Shown: positions 6,431-13,340, counted from the stretch's first letter. The stretch is DNA of 14,818 bases from CAYPYS01 sp964445715 (GCA_964445715.1 CAYULJ010000034.1:1-14818); one strand, 5' to 3'. Numbers and translations: made by a program. Notes: generated from the letters alone by a model not told the origin.

Positions 6431-8254
6431 ATGAAGGATTACTTACGGTTTTTAAAATTTCTAAAGCCGCACCTCTGGATAGTGACGCTTGCGATTTTCT
6501 GCATGATCATCTCTTCTGGCATGGGAGGGGTATCTCTCGGCATCATAATCCCTATCGTTGACAATATACTCGCGGACCGGGTCATAACTATTCCAGGAGA
6601 CCAGAGTCCGCCAGAGCTTGTGGTCGGACTTATAGACAAGATAAATAGCATTCCGAAAGTGGTTTTATTGAATTGGCTTATATGTATAATAGTACTTATA
6701 TTTCTTATAAAGGGGATTTTTTTATTCTTGCAGACTTATCTAATGAGTAAACTGGGTCAGTCAGTGCTGAGAGATGTGAGAGAGGCCATATACAGAAAAC
6801 TTCTCGCGCTCTCCCACGATTTTTATACAAATACCCCGACAGGCGAGTTAGTCTCAAGGATCACTTTTGACGTCGGCATAATTGTCAATTCAATAACAGA
6901 GGGACTTACAGACCTTTTGTTGCAGCCGATCCAGCTTATTATTTACATGAGCATGGTCATTTGGATCAAGATCTATTTTTCTATACCTTGGATGCTTACG
7001 CTGGCCACTGTACTTGTGTTTCCGTTGGTAGCATATCCTGTCGTTAGAATGGGAAAGAAGCTTAGAAAGATAAGCACGGCTACGCAACAAAGCATGTCTG
7101 ATCTTAACTCAGTGTTGTTTGAGACGATATATGGTATAGGCATAGTAAAGTCATTTACCGCAGAGGACTATCAGATAAAGAAATTTAGGTCTCACAACAA
7201 TAGATTTTTCAAGATGATTCTGAAATCCGTAAAGCGCATGGCTATTATAAGTCCGATGGGAGAATCTGTAGGGATTTTTTGTATGGGCATAGTACTATTG
7301 ATTGGCGGCAAAGAGGTTGTTAATGGCAATCTGAGCGCAGGTGCCTTTATTGCGTTTTTGGCAGCACTTTTATCTTTAATGAAACCATTCAAGAGGCTTT
7401 CCAGGCTCTATGGCATAAATCTTCAGGCTCTGGCAGCAATAACAAGGGTCTTCAGTGTTCTTGATAGAAAGCCTACGGTACAAGAGTGCTCGGGCGCAGT
7501 TGTGTTTTTAGGGCTTAAGAATTCAATAGAATTTAAGGGTATAGATTTTTCATATGATAGAGTGACCCAGGTTTTAAAGGACATTAATATCAAGGTTCGC
7601 AAAGGGGAGATCCTCGCAATAGTCGGGCTTAGCGGTGCTGGGAAATCCACACTCGTGAGTTTATTGCCGCGGTTTTATGACCCTTGCAAGGGCGCGGTTT
7701 TGATCGACGGCAAGGACGTGAAAGACTTTAGCATCACATCTTTGCGCAACGAGATAGGCATTGTCACGCAAGAGACAATCCTTTTTAATGACACTGTTGC
7801 GAATAACATTGCTTTTGGTGTACAAAAGGCGCGGACAGAGAAGATCATAGAGGCGGCAAAGGCAGCGAATGCGCATGATTTTATCATGAAGATGTCTGAT
7901 GGGTATCAGACGTTTATCGGCGACAGGGGGCTTAGACTTTCAGGCGGAGAGAAGCAACGACTCGCGCTCGCGAGGGCGCTCTTCAAAGATCCGTCTATAC
8001 TTATACTTGACGAGGCCACGAGCCAGCTGGATACAGAGTCCGAGAAGCTGGTACAGGAGGCCATAGATAGGCTAATGGCACACAGGACAGTCCTGGTTAT
8101 TGCGCACAGGTTGTCTACTGTAGAGCATGCGGATAATATAGTGGTGTTTGAGGCTAGTCGCATCGTTGAATCTGGCACGCATGTAGAGCTTTTGGATATG
8201 GGTGGCGTGTACAAGCGTCTGTATGAGCTTCAATTCAAGCCTAGAAGAGCTTAA
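6431..8254 (+). CDS. msbA: MsbA-type ABC exporter, permease fused to ATPase (lipid A-core flippase candidate)
   Basis: A 607-aa half-transporter that would act as a homodimer in the inner membrane. The N-terminal ~310 residues hold about six hydrophobic membrane spans, for example at 15-37 and 70-100. The ATPase domain has Walker A GLSGAGKST (399-407, K405), the ABC signature LSGGE (503-507), Walker B ILILDE (523-528) and an H-loop in VIAHRLSTV. MsbA flips lipid A-core across the membrane, and divergent lpxB beside it favours that role. Exporters of this type can move other lipids or peptides, so the substrate is inferred. ATG 6431 is preferred: MKDYLRFLKFLKPHLW is a normal N-terminus, whereas the longer frame to 6389 begins with TTG inside a repeat. 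The ribosome site is weak (GGGCGGG). The TAA stop is supplied by the next palindrome. Confidence 0.88.
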   Translation: MKDYLRFLKFLKPHLWIVTLAIFCMIISSGMGGVSLGIIIPIVDNILADRVITIPGDQSPPELVVGLIDKINSIPKVVLLNWLICIIVLIFLIKGIFLFLQTYLMSKLGQSVLRDVREAIYRKLLALSHDFYTNTPTGELVSRITFDVGIIVNSITEGLTDLLLQPIQLIIYMSMVIWIKIYFSIPWMLTLATVLVFPLVAYPVVRMGKKLRKISTATQQSMSDLNSVLFETIYGIGIVKSFTAEDYQIKKFRSHNNRFFKMILKSVKRMAIISPMGESVGIFCMGIVLLIGGKEVVNGNLSAGAFIAFLAALLSLMKPFKRLSRLYGINLQALAAITRVFSVLDRKPTVQECSGAVVFLGLKNSIEFKGIDFSYDRVTQVLKDINIKVRKGEILAIVGLSGAGKSTLVSLLPRFYDPCKGAVLIDGKDVKDFSITSLRNEIGIVTQETILFNDTVANNIAFGVQKARTEKIIEAAKAANAHDFIMKMSDGYQTFIGDRGLRLSGGEKQRLALARALFKDPSILILDEATSQLDTESEKLVQEAIDRLMAHRTVLVIAHRLSTVEHADNIVVFEASRIVESGTHVELLDMGGVYKRLYELQFKPRRA

Positions 8255-8291
8255 GTTTACACTTTAACATTGTTAAAGTGTAAACTTAAGC
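8249..8291. repeat. CTTAAG palindrome, copy C (3' end of msbA)
   Basis: A perfect inverted repeat with 21-nt arms (8249-8269 and 8271-8291) around a central T. Its TAA (8252-8254) is the stop codon of msbA. The 41-nt core equals copy A in reverse orientation, suggesting recent spread. Confidence 0.92.
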
Positions 8292-8304
8292 AGAATTATG
8301 ACGG

Positions 8305-8333
8305 CAAAAAGCGCTTGCAAAGAGCGCCTTTTG
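8305..8333 (+). terminator. Terminator-like hairpin after msbA
   Basis: GCGCT (8311-8315) pairs with AGCGC (8323-8327) around a 7-nt loop. It is flanked by AAAA (8306-8309) and TTTT (8329-8332), which can extend the stem past one mismatch. It could end msbA transcription. It overlaps the -35 box of the rpsB promoter, which is unusual and lowers confidence in at least one of the two readings. Confidence 0.35.
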
Positions 8334-8342
8334 TGATATAAT
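8315..8342 (+). promoter_or_regulatory. Strong extended -10 promoter for rpsB-tsf-pyrH-frr
   Basis: TTGCAA (8315-8320), a 16-nt spacer, then TATAAT (8337-8342) preceded by TGA (8334-8336), giving an extended -10 TGnTATAAT. The start is predicted near 8349, leaving a leader of about 44 nt before the rpsB GTG. Confidence 0.8.
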
Positions 8343-8348
8343 ATCACA
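8332..8348. promoter_or_regulatory. Palindromic operator-like site over the rpsB -10 box
   Basis: A perfect 17-nt palindrome, TGTGATAT-A-ATATCACA, completely covers the -10 hexamer. Its TGTGA/TCACA ends recall Crp/Fnr-family half-sites, but the spacing between them is 7 rather than the usual 6. A factor bound here would be expected to repress. Part of the symmetry comes from the near-palindromic TATAAT itself, so chance is possible. Confidence 0.35.
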
Positions 8349-8377
8349 GCTCAAAAACGAGGTCAAAAAGCAGTAAA

Positions 8378-8385
8378 AAGGAGGT
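8378..8385 (+). promoter_or_regulatory. Strong ribosome binding site fixing the GTG start of rpsB
   Basis: AAGGAGGT ends 7 nt before the GTG at 8393. It is the best Shine-Dalgarno sequence in the window and supports GTG as the start codon. Confidence 0.85.
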
Positions 8386-8392
8386 ACAAAAC

Positions 8393-9268
8393 GTGGATGT
8401 AGAATTAGTTAAACAATTGTTAGAAGCAGGGTCTCATTTCGGCCACAATAGGAGCCGTTGTAACCCTAAGATGAGGAGCTTTGTCTTCGGAGAGCGGAGC
8501 AAGATTTATATTATAGATCTTGAGAAGACAGTAGAGTTTCTGAATAAGGCCAAGGATTTTGTAAAGGACGTTGCTGCAAAAGGCAAGCAGATACTTTTTG
8601 TTGGCACTAAGAAGCAGGCCCAGGATGTGATATACGAATGCGCCCAGCGCACAGGCATGGCATATGTAAAAGACCGATGGCTTGGCGGCACGCTTACGAA
8701 TTTTAAGACGATACGCAACAGCATCAAGCGGCTTAAAGAGATAGAGACAATGGAAAAAGACGGTACGTTTGACGCTATTACGAAGAGGGAAAAGGCTATA
8801 CTTACGAAGGAGATGGATAAGCTTCGCAAGAATCTTCAGGGCATAGTGGAGATGAAAAAAATGCCCGGCGCGGTCTTTGTCGTAGATGCAAAGAAGGAAG
8901 ATATAGCGGTGAAAGAGGCCAGAAAGCTTTCTATCCCAATCGTAGCTATCATAGATACAAATGCGGACCCTGATCTTATTGATTATCCGATCCCTGCAAA
9001 CGACGATGCAATGCGTTCAATAAAACTCATAACAGGGCTCCTGACAGATGGTATTATGGAAGGCAAAAAGATGTTCGATCAGACTGAGGTCGACAGGAAG
9101 TCTCAAGAGGAAAAGACACAAGCAGAAGAGGCCCTTGCAGAACTTTCAGATAAAACAGAAGAACTAGTGGACGAGGCAAAAGTCGCAAGTTTAAAGAAGG
9201 AAAAAGAGGAAAAGAGGATAAAGCCTCTAAAAAGAAAAACAGGCGCAGGTAAGCCTAGGCAGAAGTAA
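8393..9268 (+). CDS. rpsB: 30S ribosomal protein S2 with a long charged C-terminal tail
   Basis: S2 binds the 30S head-body junction and is needed for S1 recruitment and initiation. The fold is clear from LLEAGSHFGHNRSRCNPKM (residues 9-27), RWLGGTLTNFKTI (95-107) and AIIDTNADPDLIDYPIPAND (185-204). The core ends near residue 225. A tail of about 66 residues rich in Lys and Glu follows, so the protein is 291 aa against about 240 in E. coli. Extended S2 tails occur in several phyla and their role is unclear. The GTG start is set by a strong Shine-Dalgarno. It leads the rpsB-tsf-pyrH-frr operon, with tsf starting 44 nt downstream. Confidence 0.98.
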   Translation: MDVELVKQLLEAGSHFGHNRSRCNPKMRSFVFGERSKIYIIDLEKTVEFLNKAKDFVKDVAAKGKQILFVGTKKQAQDVIYECAQRTGMAYVKDRWLGGTLTNFKTIRNSIKRLKEIETMEKDGTFDAITKREKAILTKEMDKLRKNLQGIVEMKKMPGAVFVVDAKKEDIAVKEARKLSIPIVAIIDTNADPDLIDYPIPANDDAMRSIKLITGLLTDGIMEGKKMFDQTEVDRKSQEEKTQAEEALAELSDKTEELVDEAKVASLKKEKEEKRIKPLKRKTGAGKPRQK

Positions 9269-9312
9269 ACCGAGAAGCTAAAAACTTAGATGGGAAAGTC
9301 GAGGTAGTTGTC

Positions 9313-9909
9313 ATGGCAGTTAACACGGATTTAATAAAGAAGCTGAGAGATAAGACTAACGCGCCTATGATGGACTGTAAAAAGGCGCTTTTAGAGTCAA
9401 ACGGTGATTTGAAGACAGCTGTTGAGATATTAAAAAAGAGAGGGCAGATCGTAGCGCTTAAAAAAGCAGGCCGCTCAGCCAAAGAGGGGGTCATTGATTC
9501 TTATATCCACTCCAATGGAAAGATCGGAGTGCTTCTCGAGGTGAATTGCGAGACAGATTTTGTCAGCCGTAACGAGGAATTCAGGCGCTTCGTAAAAGAC
9601 GTGTGCATGCAGATCGCAGCGAGCTCACCCGCGTATGTCTCAAGGGAAACAGTGCCAAAGTCTATTGTGGACAGAGAAAAGGAAATCTTAAAGGAACAGG
9701 TGAAGGACAAGCCAGAAAAGATCATGGATAAGATCGTCACAGGGAAGCTCGAGAAATTTTACTCAGAGGTTTGCCTGATGGACCAACCGTTTATTAAGGA
9801 CGACAAAATTACCATCAAGGAATATCTGGCAACGCTCATAGGAAAGATCGGTGAGAATATTTTGGTCCGCCGGTTTGTAAGATTTCAAGTGGGAGAGGAT
9901 ATTCAATGA
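9313..9909 (+). CDS. tsf: Elongation factor Ts
   Basis: EF-Ts exchanges GDP for GTP on EF-Tu. The N-terminal UBA-like domain has LRDKTNAPMMDCKKAL (residues 11-26), and the catalytic TDFV (81-84), which displaces Mg and nucleotide from EF-Tu, is intact in EVNCETDFVSRN. At 198 aa it is the short form, as in Thermus, lacking the second half of the larger E. coli core. GAGGT (9301-9305) gives a good ribosome site 7 nt before ATG. Its TGA overlaps the pyrH ATG by 4 nt, indicating coupled translation. Confidence 0.97.
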   Translation: MAVNTDLIKKLRDKTNAPMMDCKKALLESNGDLKTAVEILKKRGQIVALKKAGRSAKEGVIDSYIHSNGKIGVLLEVNCETDFVSRNEEFRRFVKDVCMQIAASSPAYVSRETVPKSIVDREKEILKEQVKDKPEKIMDKIVTGKLEKFYSEVCLMDQPFIKDDKITIKEYLATLIGKIGENILVRRFVRFQVGEDIQ

Positions 9910-10622
9910 AAAAGAAGTCAGCGTATAAAAGGATCGTCCTAAAGCTTAGTGGCGAGGCGCTTCAGGGCAGGCTTGGCTATGGCATAGACCAGTCTGTAAC
10001 CAAGGCCATTGCAAAAGAGATCAGGGAGATCAAGAAATTTGGTGTCCAGATCACGATCGTAATAGGCGGAGGCAACATATACAGAGGCAATACCGGATCC
10101 AGGCACGGCATTGACCGCATAATAGGCGACTATATGGGCATGCTTGCTACTGTTATAAACGGCCTTGCATTGCAGGATGCATTGGAGAAAGAAGGCGTTG
10201 AGACCCGTGTGCAGACAGCGATCGAGATGCAGGAGTTGGCCGAGCCGTATATACGACGTCGTGCAGTGAGGCATCTCGAAAAGAAGAGAGTTGTGATCTT
10301 TGTCGCTGGTACTGGCAACCCATATTTTTCAACAGACACTGCTGCGAGCTTGAGGGCAATAGAGATAAACGCAGATGCCATCTTAAAAGCTACAAAGGTC
10401 GATGGTGTTTATTCTCGTGACCCAAAGAAATACAGATCCGCAAAGAAATTCAAGCGCTTAAAATATATCGATGTCTTAAAGAAAGGCCTAAAGGTTATGG
10501 ACGCGACCGCAGTGAGCCTCTGCATGGATAACAACTTACCTATCGTTGTTTTTAATCTCACAAAGAAGGGCAATATAAAGAGAGCAATATCAGGGGAAGA
10601 CATAGGCACAACAGTCAAATAA
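9906..10622 (+). CDS. pyrH: Uridylate (UMP) kinase
   Basis: PyrH phosphorylates UMP to UDP as a hexamer of the amino acid kinase fold, feeding pyrimidine nucleotide pools. The motifs are KLSGEAL (residues 13-19), VIGGGNIYRG (52-61), GTGNPYFSTDTAASLRA (135-151) and KVDGVYSRDPKK (164-175). The 238-aa length is typical. The start overlaps tsf by 4 nt. A structured repeat (10624-10683) lies between its stop and frr and may shape relative expression inside the operon. Confidence 0.98.
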   Translation: MKKKSAYKRIVLKLSGEALQGRLGYGIDQSVTKAIAKEIREIKKFGVQITIVIGGGNIYRGNTGSRHGIDRIIGDYMGMLATVINGLALQDALEKEGVETRVQTAIEMQELAEPYIRRRAVRHLEKKRVVIFVAGTGNPYFSTDTAASLRAIEINADAILKATKVDGVYSRDPKKYRSAKKFKRLKYIDVLKKGLKVMDATAVSLCMDNNLPIVVFNLTKKGNIKRAISGEDIGTTVK

Positions 10623-10623
10623 C

Positions 10624-10683
10624 CTTAAGTTCACATACCACTTCGTGGCACAGGCTTCCCCAATGTTAAAGTGTGAACTTAAG
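10624..10683. repeat. CTTAAG palindrome, copy D, with an enlarged centre (pyrH-frr gap)
   Basis: Outer arms CTTAAGTTCACA (10624-10635) and TGTGAACTTAAG (10672-10683) pair perfectly. Relative to the other copies both arms carry a matched change (T to C on the left, A to G on the right). The right inner part AATGTTAAAGTG is standard, but the left inner CTTTAAC is replaced by 26 nt that include a small hairpin, CCAC-TTC-GTGG (10638-10648). The element lies between two co-transcribed genes and ends 19 nt before the frr ATG. Confidence 0.8.
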
Positions 10684-10702
10684 AGTTGAAAAGGAGTTTG
10701 AT

Positions 10703-11260
10703 ATGCTGCCTCAACAGAAACGTATTCGTGAAATAGAAAACATGATGAAGAAAACCGTGGATGCCACAGTGCGCGAGTTTTCAGAGATAAGGACTGGCCG
10801 GGCTAATCCAAAGCTTGTCGAAGGCATAATGGTCGAATATTATGGCACAAATACGCCTTTGAAGCAGTTGGCTGGCATTGCCGTTCCTGAGCCTCGCCTT
10901 ATAACGATTCAACCATGGGATCCTTCGAGCATACCTGTCATTGAGAAGGCTATTTTAAAGTCGCAGTTGGGGATAAACCCAATGAACGACGGAAAGATTA
11001 TAAGGATATCAATACCTGCTCTTACAAAAGAGAGATGCGAGGAGCTTAAAAAGGTGTTGCATAAGATCGCAGAGCAAGGCAGGATTTCCTTAAGGACGGT
11101 ACGCAGGGACGGCATAGATTCTCTTAAAAAGATGGAGGATTCAAAAGAGATCACTGAGGATGCGCGTTTTAAGGGCCAGGATGAAGTCCAGAAGCTGACA
11201 GAAAAACACACGAAGAAGATAGAAGAGCTTTTAGGAGAGAAAGAAAAAGAGTTGTCGTAA
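10703..11260 (+). CDS. frr: Ribosome recycling factor
   Basis: RRF works with EF-G to split post-termination ribosomes. From ATG 10703 the product is 185 aa, the usual family length. AAGGAG (10691-10696) lies 6 nt upstream, while a GTG at 10673 inside the repeat would add 10 unsupported residues. Signatures are EIRTGRANPKLVEGIMVEYYG (split here as residues 28-33 and 34-48), PLKQLAGIAVPEPR (52-65), PWD (71-73) and KKMEDSKEITED (142-153) in the long helical domain I. It ends the rpsB-tsf-pyrH-frr cluster; tRNA-Lys starts 14 nt after its stop and may be read from the same transcript. Confidence 0.97.
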   Translation: MLPQQKRIREIENMMKKTVDATVREFSEIRTGRANPKLVEGIMVEYYGTNTPLKQLAGIAVPEPRLITIQPWDPSSIPVIEKAILKSQLGINPMNDGKIIRISIPALTKERCEELKKVLHKIAEQGRISLRTVRRDGIDSLKKMEDSKEITEDARFKGQDEVQKLTEKHTKKIEELLGEKEKELS

Positions 11261-11273
11261 TAAATAAAAGTGT

Positions 11274-11350
11274 GGGCCGCTAGCTCATATTGGTAGAGCA
11301 CCGCCCTTTTAAGGCGATGGTGCCGCGTTCGATTCGCGGGCGGCTCACCA
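11274..11350 (+). tRNA. tRNA-Lys (anticodon TTT), CCA encoded
   Basis: A complete 77-nt cloverleaf. The acceptor stem is GGGCCGC/GCGGCTC with one G-U pair, and the D stem is GCTC/GAGC. The anticodon loop CTTTTAA has TTT at 11308-11310. The T arm is CCGCG-TTCGATT-CGCGG, with discriminator A and a genomic CCA (11348-11350). The first anticodon-stem pair (C11301 with A11317) is a mismatch; the other four pairs hold. Its U34 anticodon makes it a predicted substrate of MnmG, encoded at the other end of the window. Confidence 0.96.
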
Positions 11351-11353
11351 CTT

Positions 11354-11394
11354 TCTAACTTTACATTTTAACATTGTTGAAATGTAAAGTTAGA
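11354..11394. repeat. CTTAAG palindrome family, variant copy E (after tRNA-Lys)
   Basis: Arms TCTAACTTTACATTTTAACA (11354-11373) and its counterpart (11375-11394) surround a central T, with one wobble-type mismatch at G11379. The ends read CTAAC/GTTAG instead of CTTAAG, and CAC/GTG has become CAT/ATG, changed together in both arms. It lies 3 nt after the tRNA CCA, where it could act in tRNA 3' processing or termination, although no T-run follows. Confidence 0.85.
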
Positions 11395-11409
11395 CGTAAG
11401 TGGAAATAG

Positions 11410-11841
11410 ATGAAGCCCTATGAGATTATAGAGCATACAGCTGATGTAGGGTTAAAGGCGAATGGCACGACGCTGAAAGAGTTATTCGAGAATGCAGCAA
11501 GAGGCATGTTCGAGATCATCAGCGGCGCCAAGGTCGATAAAGGCAAAGCCGAACAAAGAAGTAAAAAGATAGAGATAAAAAGACAGACCGAAGATTTCGA
11601 AGAATTATTAGTAAACTGGCTCAGCGAGCTTTTGTATATTTTTAATAAAGAAAAAATACTTTTCAATAATTTCAAGATCTTAGAGTTGAATAATAAAGGC
11701 TTAATAGGAAATTCCTCAGGTAACAAAATAGACCTCGCAAGCGCCTCTCTTCAGACAGAGATAAAAGCAGTTACTTTCCATGACCTTAAAATAGAAAAAG
11801 ACAAAAACGGTTTTAGTTGCAGGATAATCTTTGACGTGTAG
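11410..11841 (+). CDS. Archease, activator of RNA ligase RtcB
   Basis: A 143-aa soluble protein of the archease family. It speeds RtcB guanylylation and allows multiple turnover and use of other NTPs. The diagnostic N-terminal HTADVGLKA has the metal-binding Asp at D12. LLVNWLSELLYIF, EIKAVTFHDLKIE and the final RIIFDV (D142) complete the signature. The start at 11410 gives the standard N-terminus, though the ribosome site is poor. rtcB begins 5 nt after its stop, so the two form an operon, as in many archaea and bacteria. The promoter is not evident; transcription may continue from the tRNA. Confidence 0.95.
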   Translation: MKPYEIIEHTADVGLKANGTTLKELFENAARGMFEIISGAKVDKGKAEQRSKKIEIKRQTEDFEELLVNWLSELLYIFNKEKILFNNFKILELNNKGLIGNSSGNKIDLASASLQTEIKAVTFHDLKIEKDKNGFSCRIIFDV

Positions 11842-11846
11842 CTATT

Positions 11847-13310
11847 ATGGGCAACCCCTGGCAAGGAAAATTAGAAAAGATAGATAATTACCGTTGGAAA
11901 ATTCCTACCTCTTATAAACCTGGGATGAAGGTCCCGGGTATTATTTATGCTGACGAAAAACTCATCCCTTCGATACTAAAAGATAATGCTCCTGAGCAGG
12001 TAGCAAATGTCGCATTTTTGCCAGGCATAGTTAAATATTCACTGGCCATGCCTGATATCCACTGGGGTTATGGTTTTTCAATCGGCGGAGTTGCTGCGAT
12101 CGATCCTGAAAAAAACGGCGTGATTGCGCCCGGAGGAATCGGGTATGATATCAACTGTGGAGTCAGGTTTGTTCGAAGCAATCTTACAGCAGATGAAGTA
12201 AAGCCCAAGCTACAGGATCTGATAAACGCATTATTTAGCAATATTCCCTGTGGCGTAGGTTCAAGCGGCGACATCAGGGTGAGTGACAGAGAAGAAAAAG
12301 AGATCTTTATGAAAGGGGCTTCGTGGGCAGTAAAAAAGGGCTACGGCGTAAAAGAAGATCTTGAATATACAGAGAACAGAGGTTGTATGGAGAATGCGGA
12401 TCCGTCCAAGGTTTCCGACAGGGCATATGAACGCGGGAGGAAACAATCAGGTACGCTTGGCTCTGGAAATCATTTTATAGAAGTCCAGGTGGTGGATGAG
12501 ATCCTCGACAATGAAAAGGCAGATGTCTTTGGTTTATTTAAAGGACAGATCACACTCATGATCCACTCTGGCTCTCGAGGTCTTGGATATCAGGTATGTG
12601 ATGACTATGTAAAGGGCATGGTACATTGCCTAAATAAATATAACATAAATGTTCCAGACCGCCAACTGGCCTGTGCTCCGATAGATTCTCCTGAAGGTAG
12701 GTCATATTTTAGTGCCATGAAATGCGCTGCAAATTATGCATGGGCAAACAGGCAATGCCTGATGTATTTGGCGAGGTCGGTCTTCGAAAAGGTCTTTAAT
12801 AAAAGCTGGAGTCATCTAGGACTTGATTTAGTATATGATGTAGCGCATAATATAGCTAAGATGGAAAGGCACAAGATTGATGGTAAGGAGAAAATCTTTT
12901 GCGTGCATAGAAAAGGCGCTACTCGCGCTTTTGCTCCTGGGCATCCCGAGCTGCCCGATAAGTATAAAAAAACAGGTCAACCAGTCATAATACCTGGCGA
13001 CATGGGAACTTATTCATATCTCCTTACAGGTACTACCAGAGCAATGGAAGAAACATTTGGCTCGAACTGTCATGGCGCAGGCCGATGCTTATCTCGCTCT
13101 GCTGCAATAAGGCAGTGTAGCGGTAGGCGGATAGATAAGGAGCTTTTAGATAAAAGTGGTGTGGTTGTCAGGGCTAAAGGCAGGTCTACTTTAGCTGAAG
13201 AAGCGCCAGAGGCTTACAAAGATATTGAATCAGTGGTAAATGTTGTGCACGAGGCTGGCATCTCGAAAAAGGTAGCCAGGATACGCCCGCTCGGAGTAAT
13301 AAAAGGTTAA
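11847..13310 (+). CDS. rtcB: RNA-splicing/repair ligase RtcB
   Basis: RtcB ligates RNA 2',3'-cyclic phosphate or 3'-phosphate ends to 5'-OH ends using GTP and Mn2+. The 487-aa protein keeps the metal ligands C104 (DINCGVRF), H209 (GSGNHF), H240 (IHSGSRGLG) and H334 (VAHNIAK), the HRKGATRAF segment (354-362), and the guanylylated histidine H409 in NCHGAGR. It ends with the usual RPLGVIKG. All catalytic residues expected from the archaeal enzyme are present. Pairing with archease suggests a true repair or splicing role rather than a relic. No RtcA or RtcR-type sigma-54 activator is in the window, so the E. coli-style regulation is not indicated here. Confidence 0.98.
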   Translation: MGNPWQGKLEKIDNYRWKIPTSYKPGMKVPGIIYADEKLIPSILKDNAPEQVANVAFLPGIVKYSLAMPDIHWGYGFSIGGVAAIDPEKNGVIAPGGIGYDINCGVRFVRSNLTADEVKPKLQDLINALFSNIPCGVGSSGDIRVSDREEKEIFMKGASWAVKKGYGVKEDLEYTENRGCMENADPSKVSDRAYERGRKQSGTLGSGNHFIEVQVVDEILDNEKADVFGLFKGQITLMIHSGSRGLGYQVCDDYVKGMVHCLNKYNINVPDRQLACAPIDSPEGRSYFSAMKCAANYAWANRQCLMYLARSVFEKVFNKSWSHLGLDLVYDVAHNIAKMERHKIDGKEKIFCVHRKGATRAFAPGHPELPDKYKKTGQPVIIPGDMGTYSYLLTGTTRAMEETFGSNCHGAGRCLSRSAAIRQCSGRRIDKELLDKSGVVVRAKGRSTLAEEAPEAYKDIESVVNVVHEAGISKKVARIRPLGVIKG

Positions 13311-13320
13311 TTTCATGCTT

Positions 13321-13333
13321 TAACTTTACACTT
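13321..13333. repeat. Remnant arm of the CTTAAG palindrome family
   Basis: TAACTTTACA is identical to ten bases of the left arm of copy E, and the following CTT continues as in copies A-C. No matching right arm is found after the adjacent 13341-13406 element, so this is a truncated half-copy or a chance match. Confidence 0.35.
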
Positions 13334-13340
13334 CTTTATA

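Noticed and set aside
8332..8348. Crp binding site at the rpsB promoter
   Set aside because: The TGTGA and TCACA halves are 7 nt apart instead of 6, and the site covers the -10, so I describe it only as an operator-like palindrome.
9939..10381. Long reverse-strand frames opposite pyrH and similar frames elsewhere
   Set aside because: They lie antisense to highly conserved genes, have no ribosome sites and resemble no protein family; they are shadows of the coding strand.
10673..10702. A GTG start for frr inside the palindrome, giving 195 aa
   Set aside because: The ATG at 10703 has a good ribosome site (AAGGAG, 6 nt away) and gives the standard 185-aa protein. The extra residues are only repeat read-through.
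4218..11394. CRISPR array or phage attachment repeats
   Set aside because: The copies are perfect palindromes spread kilobases apart, without regular spacers, cas genes or an integrase.
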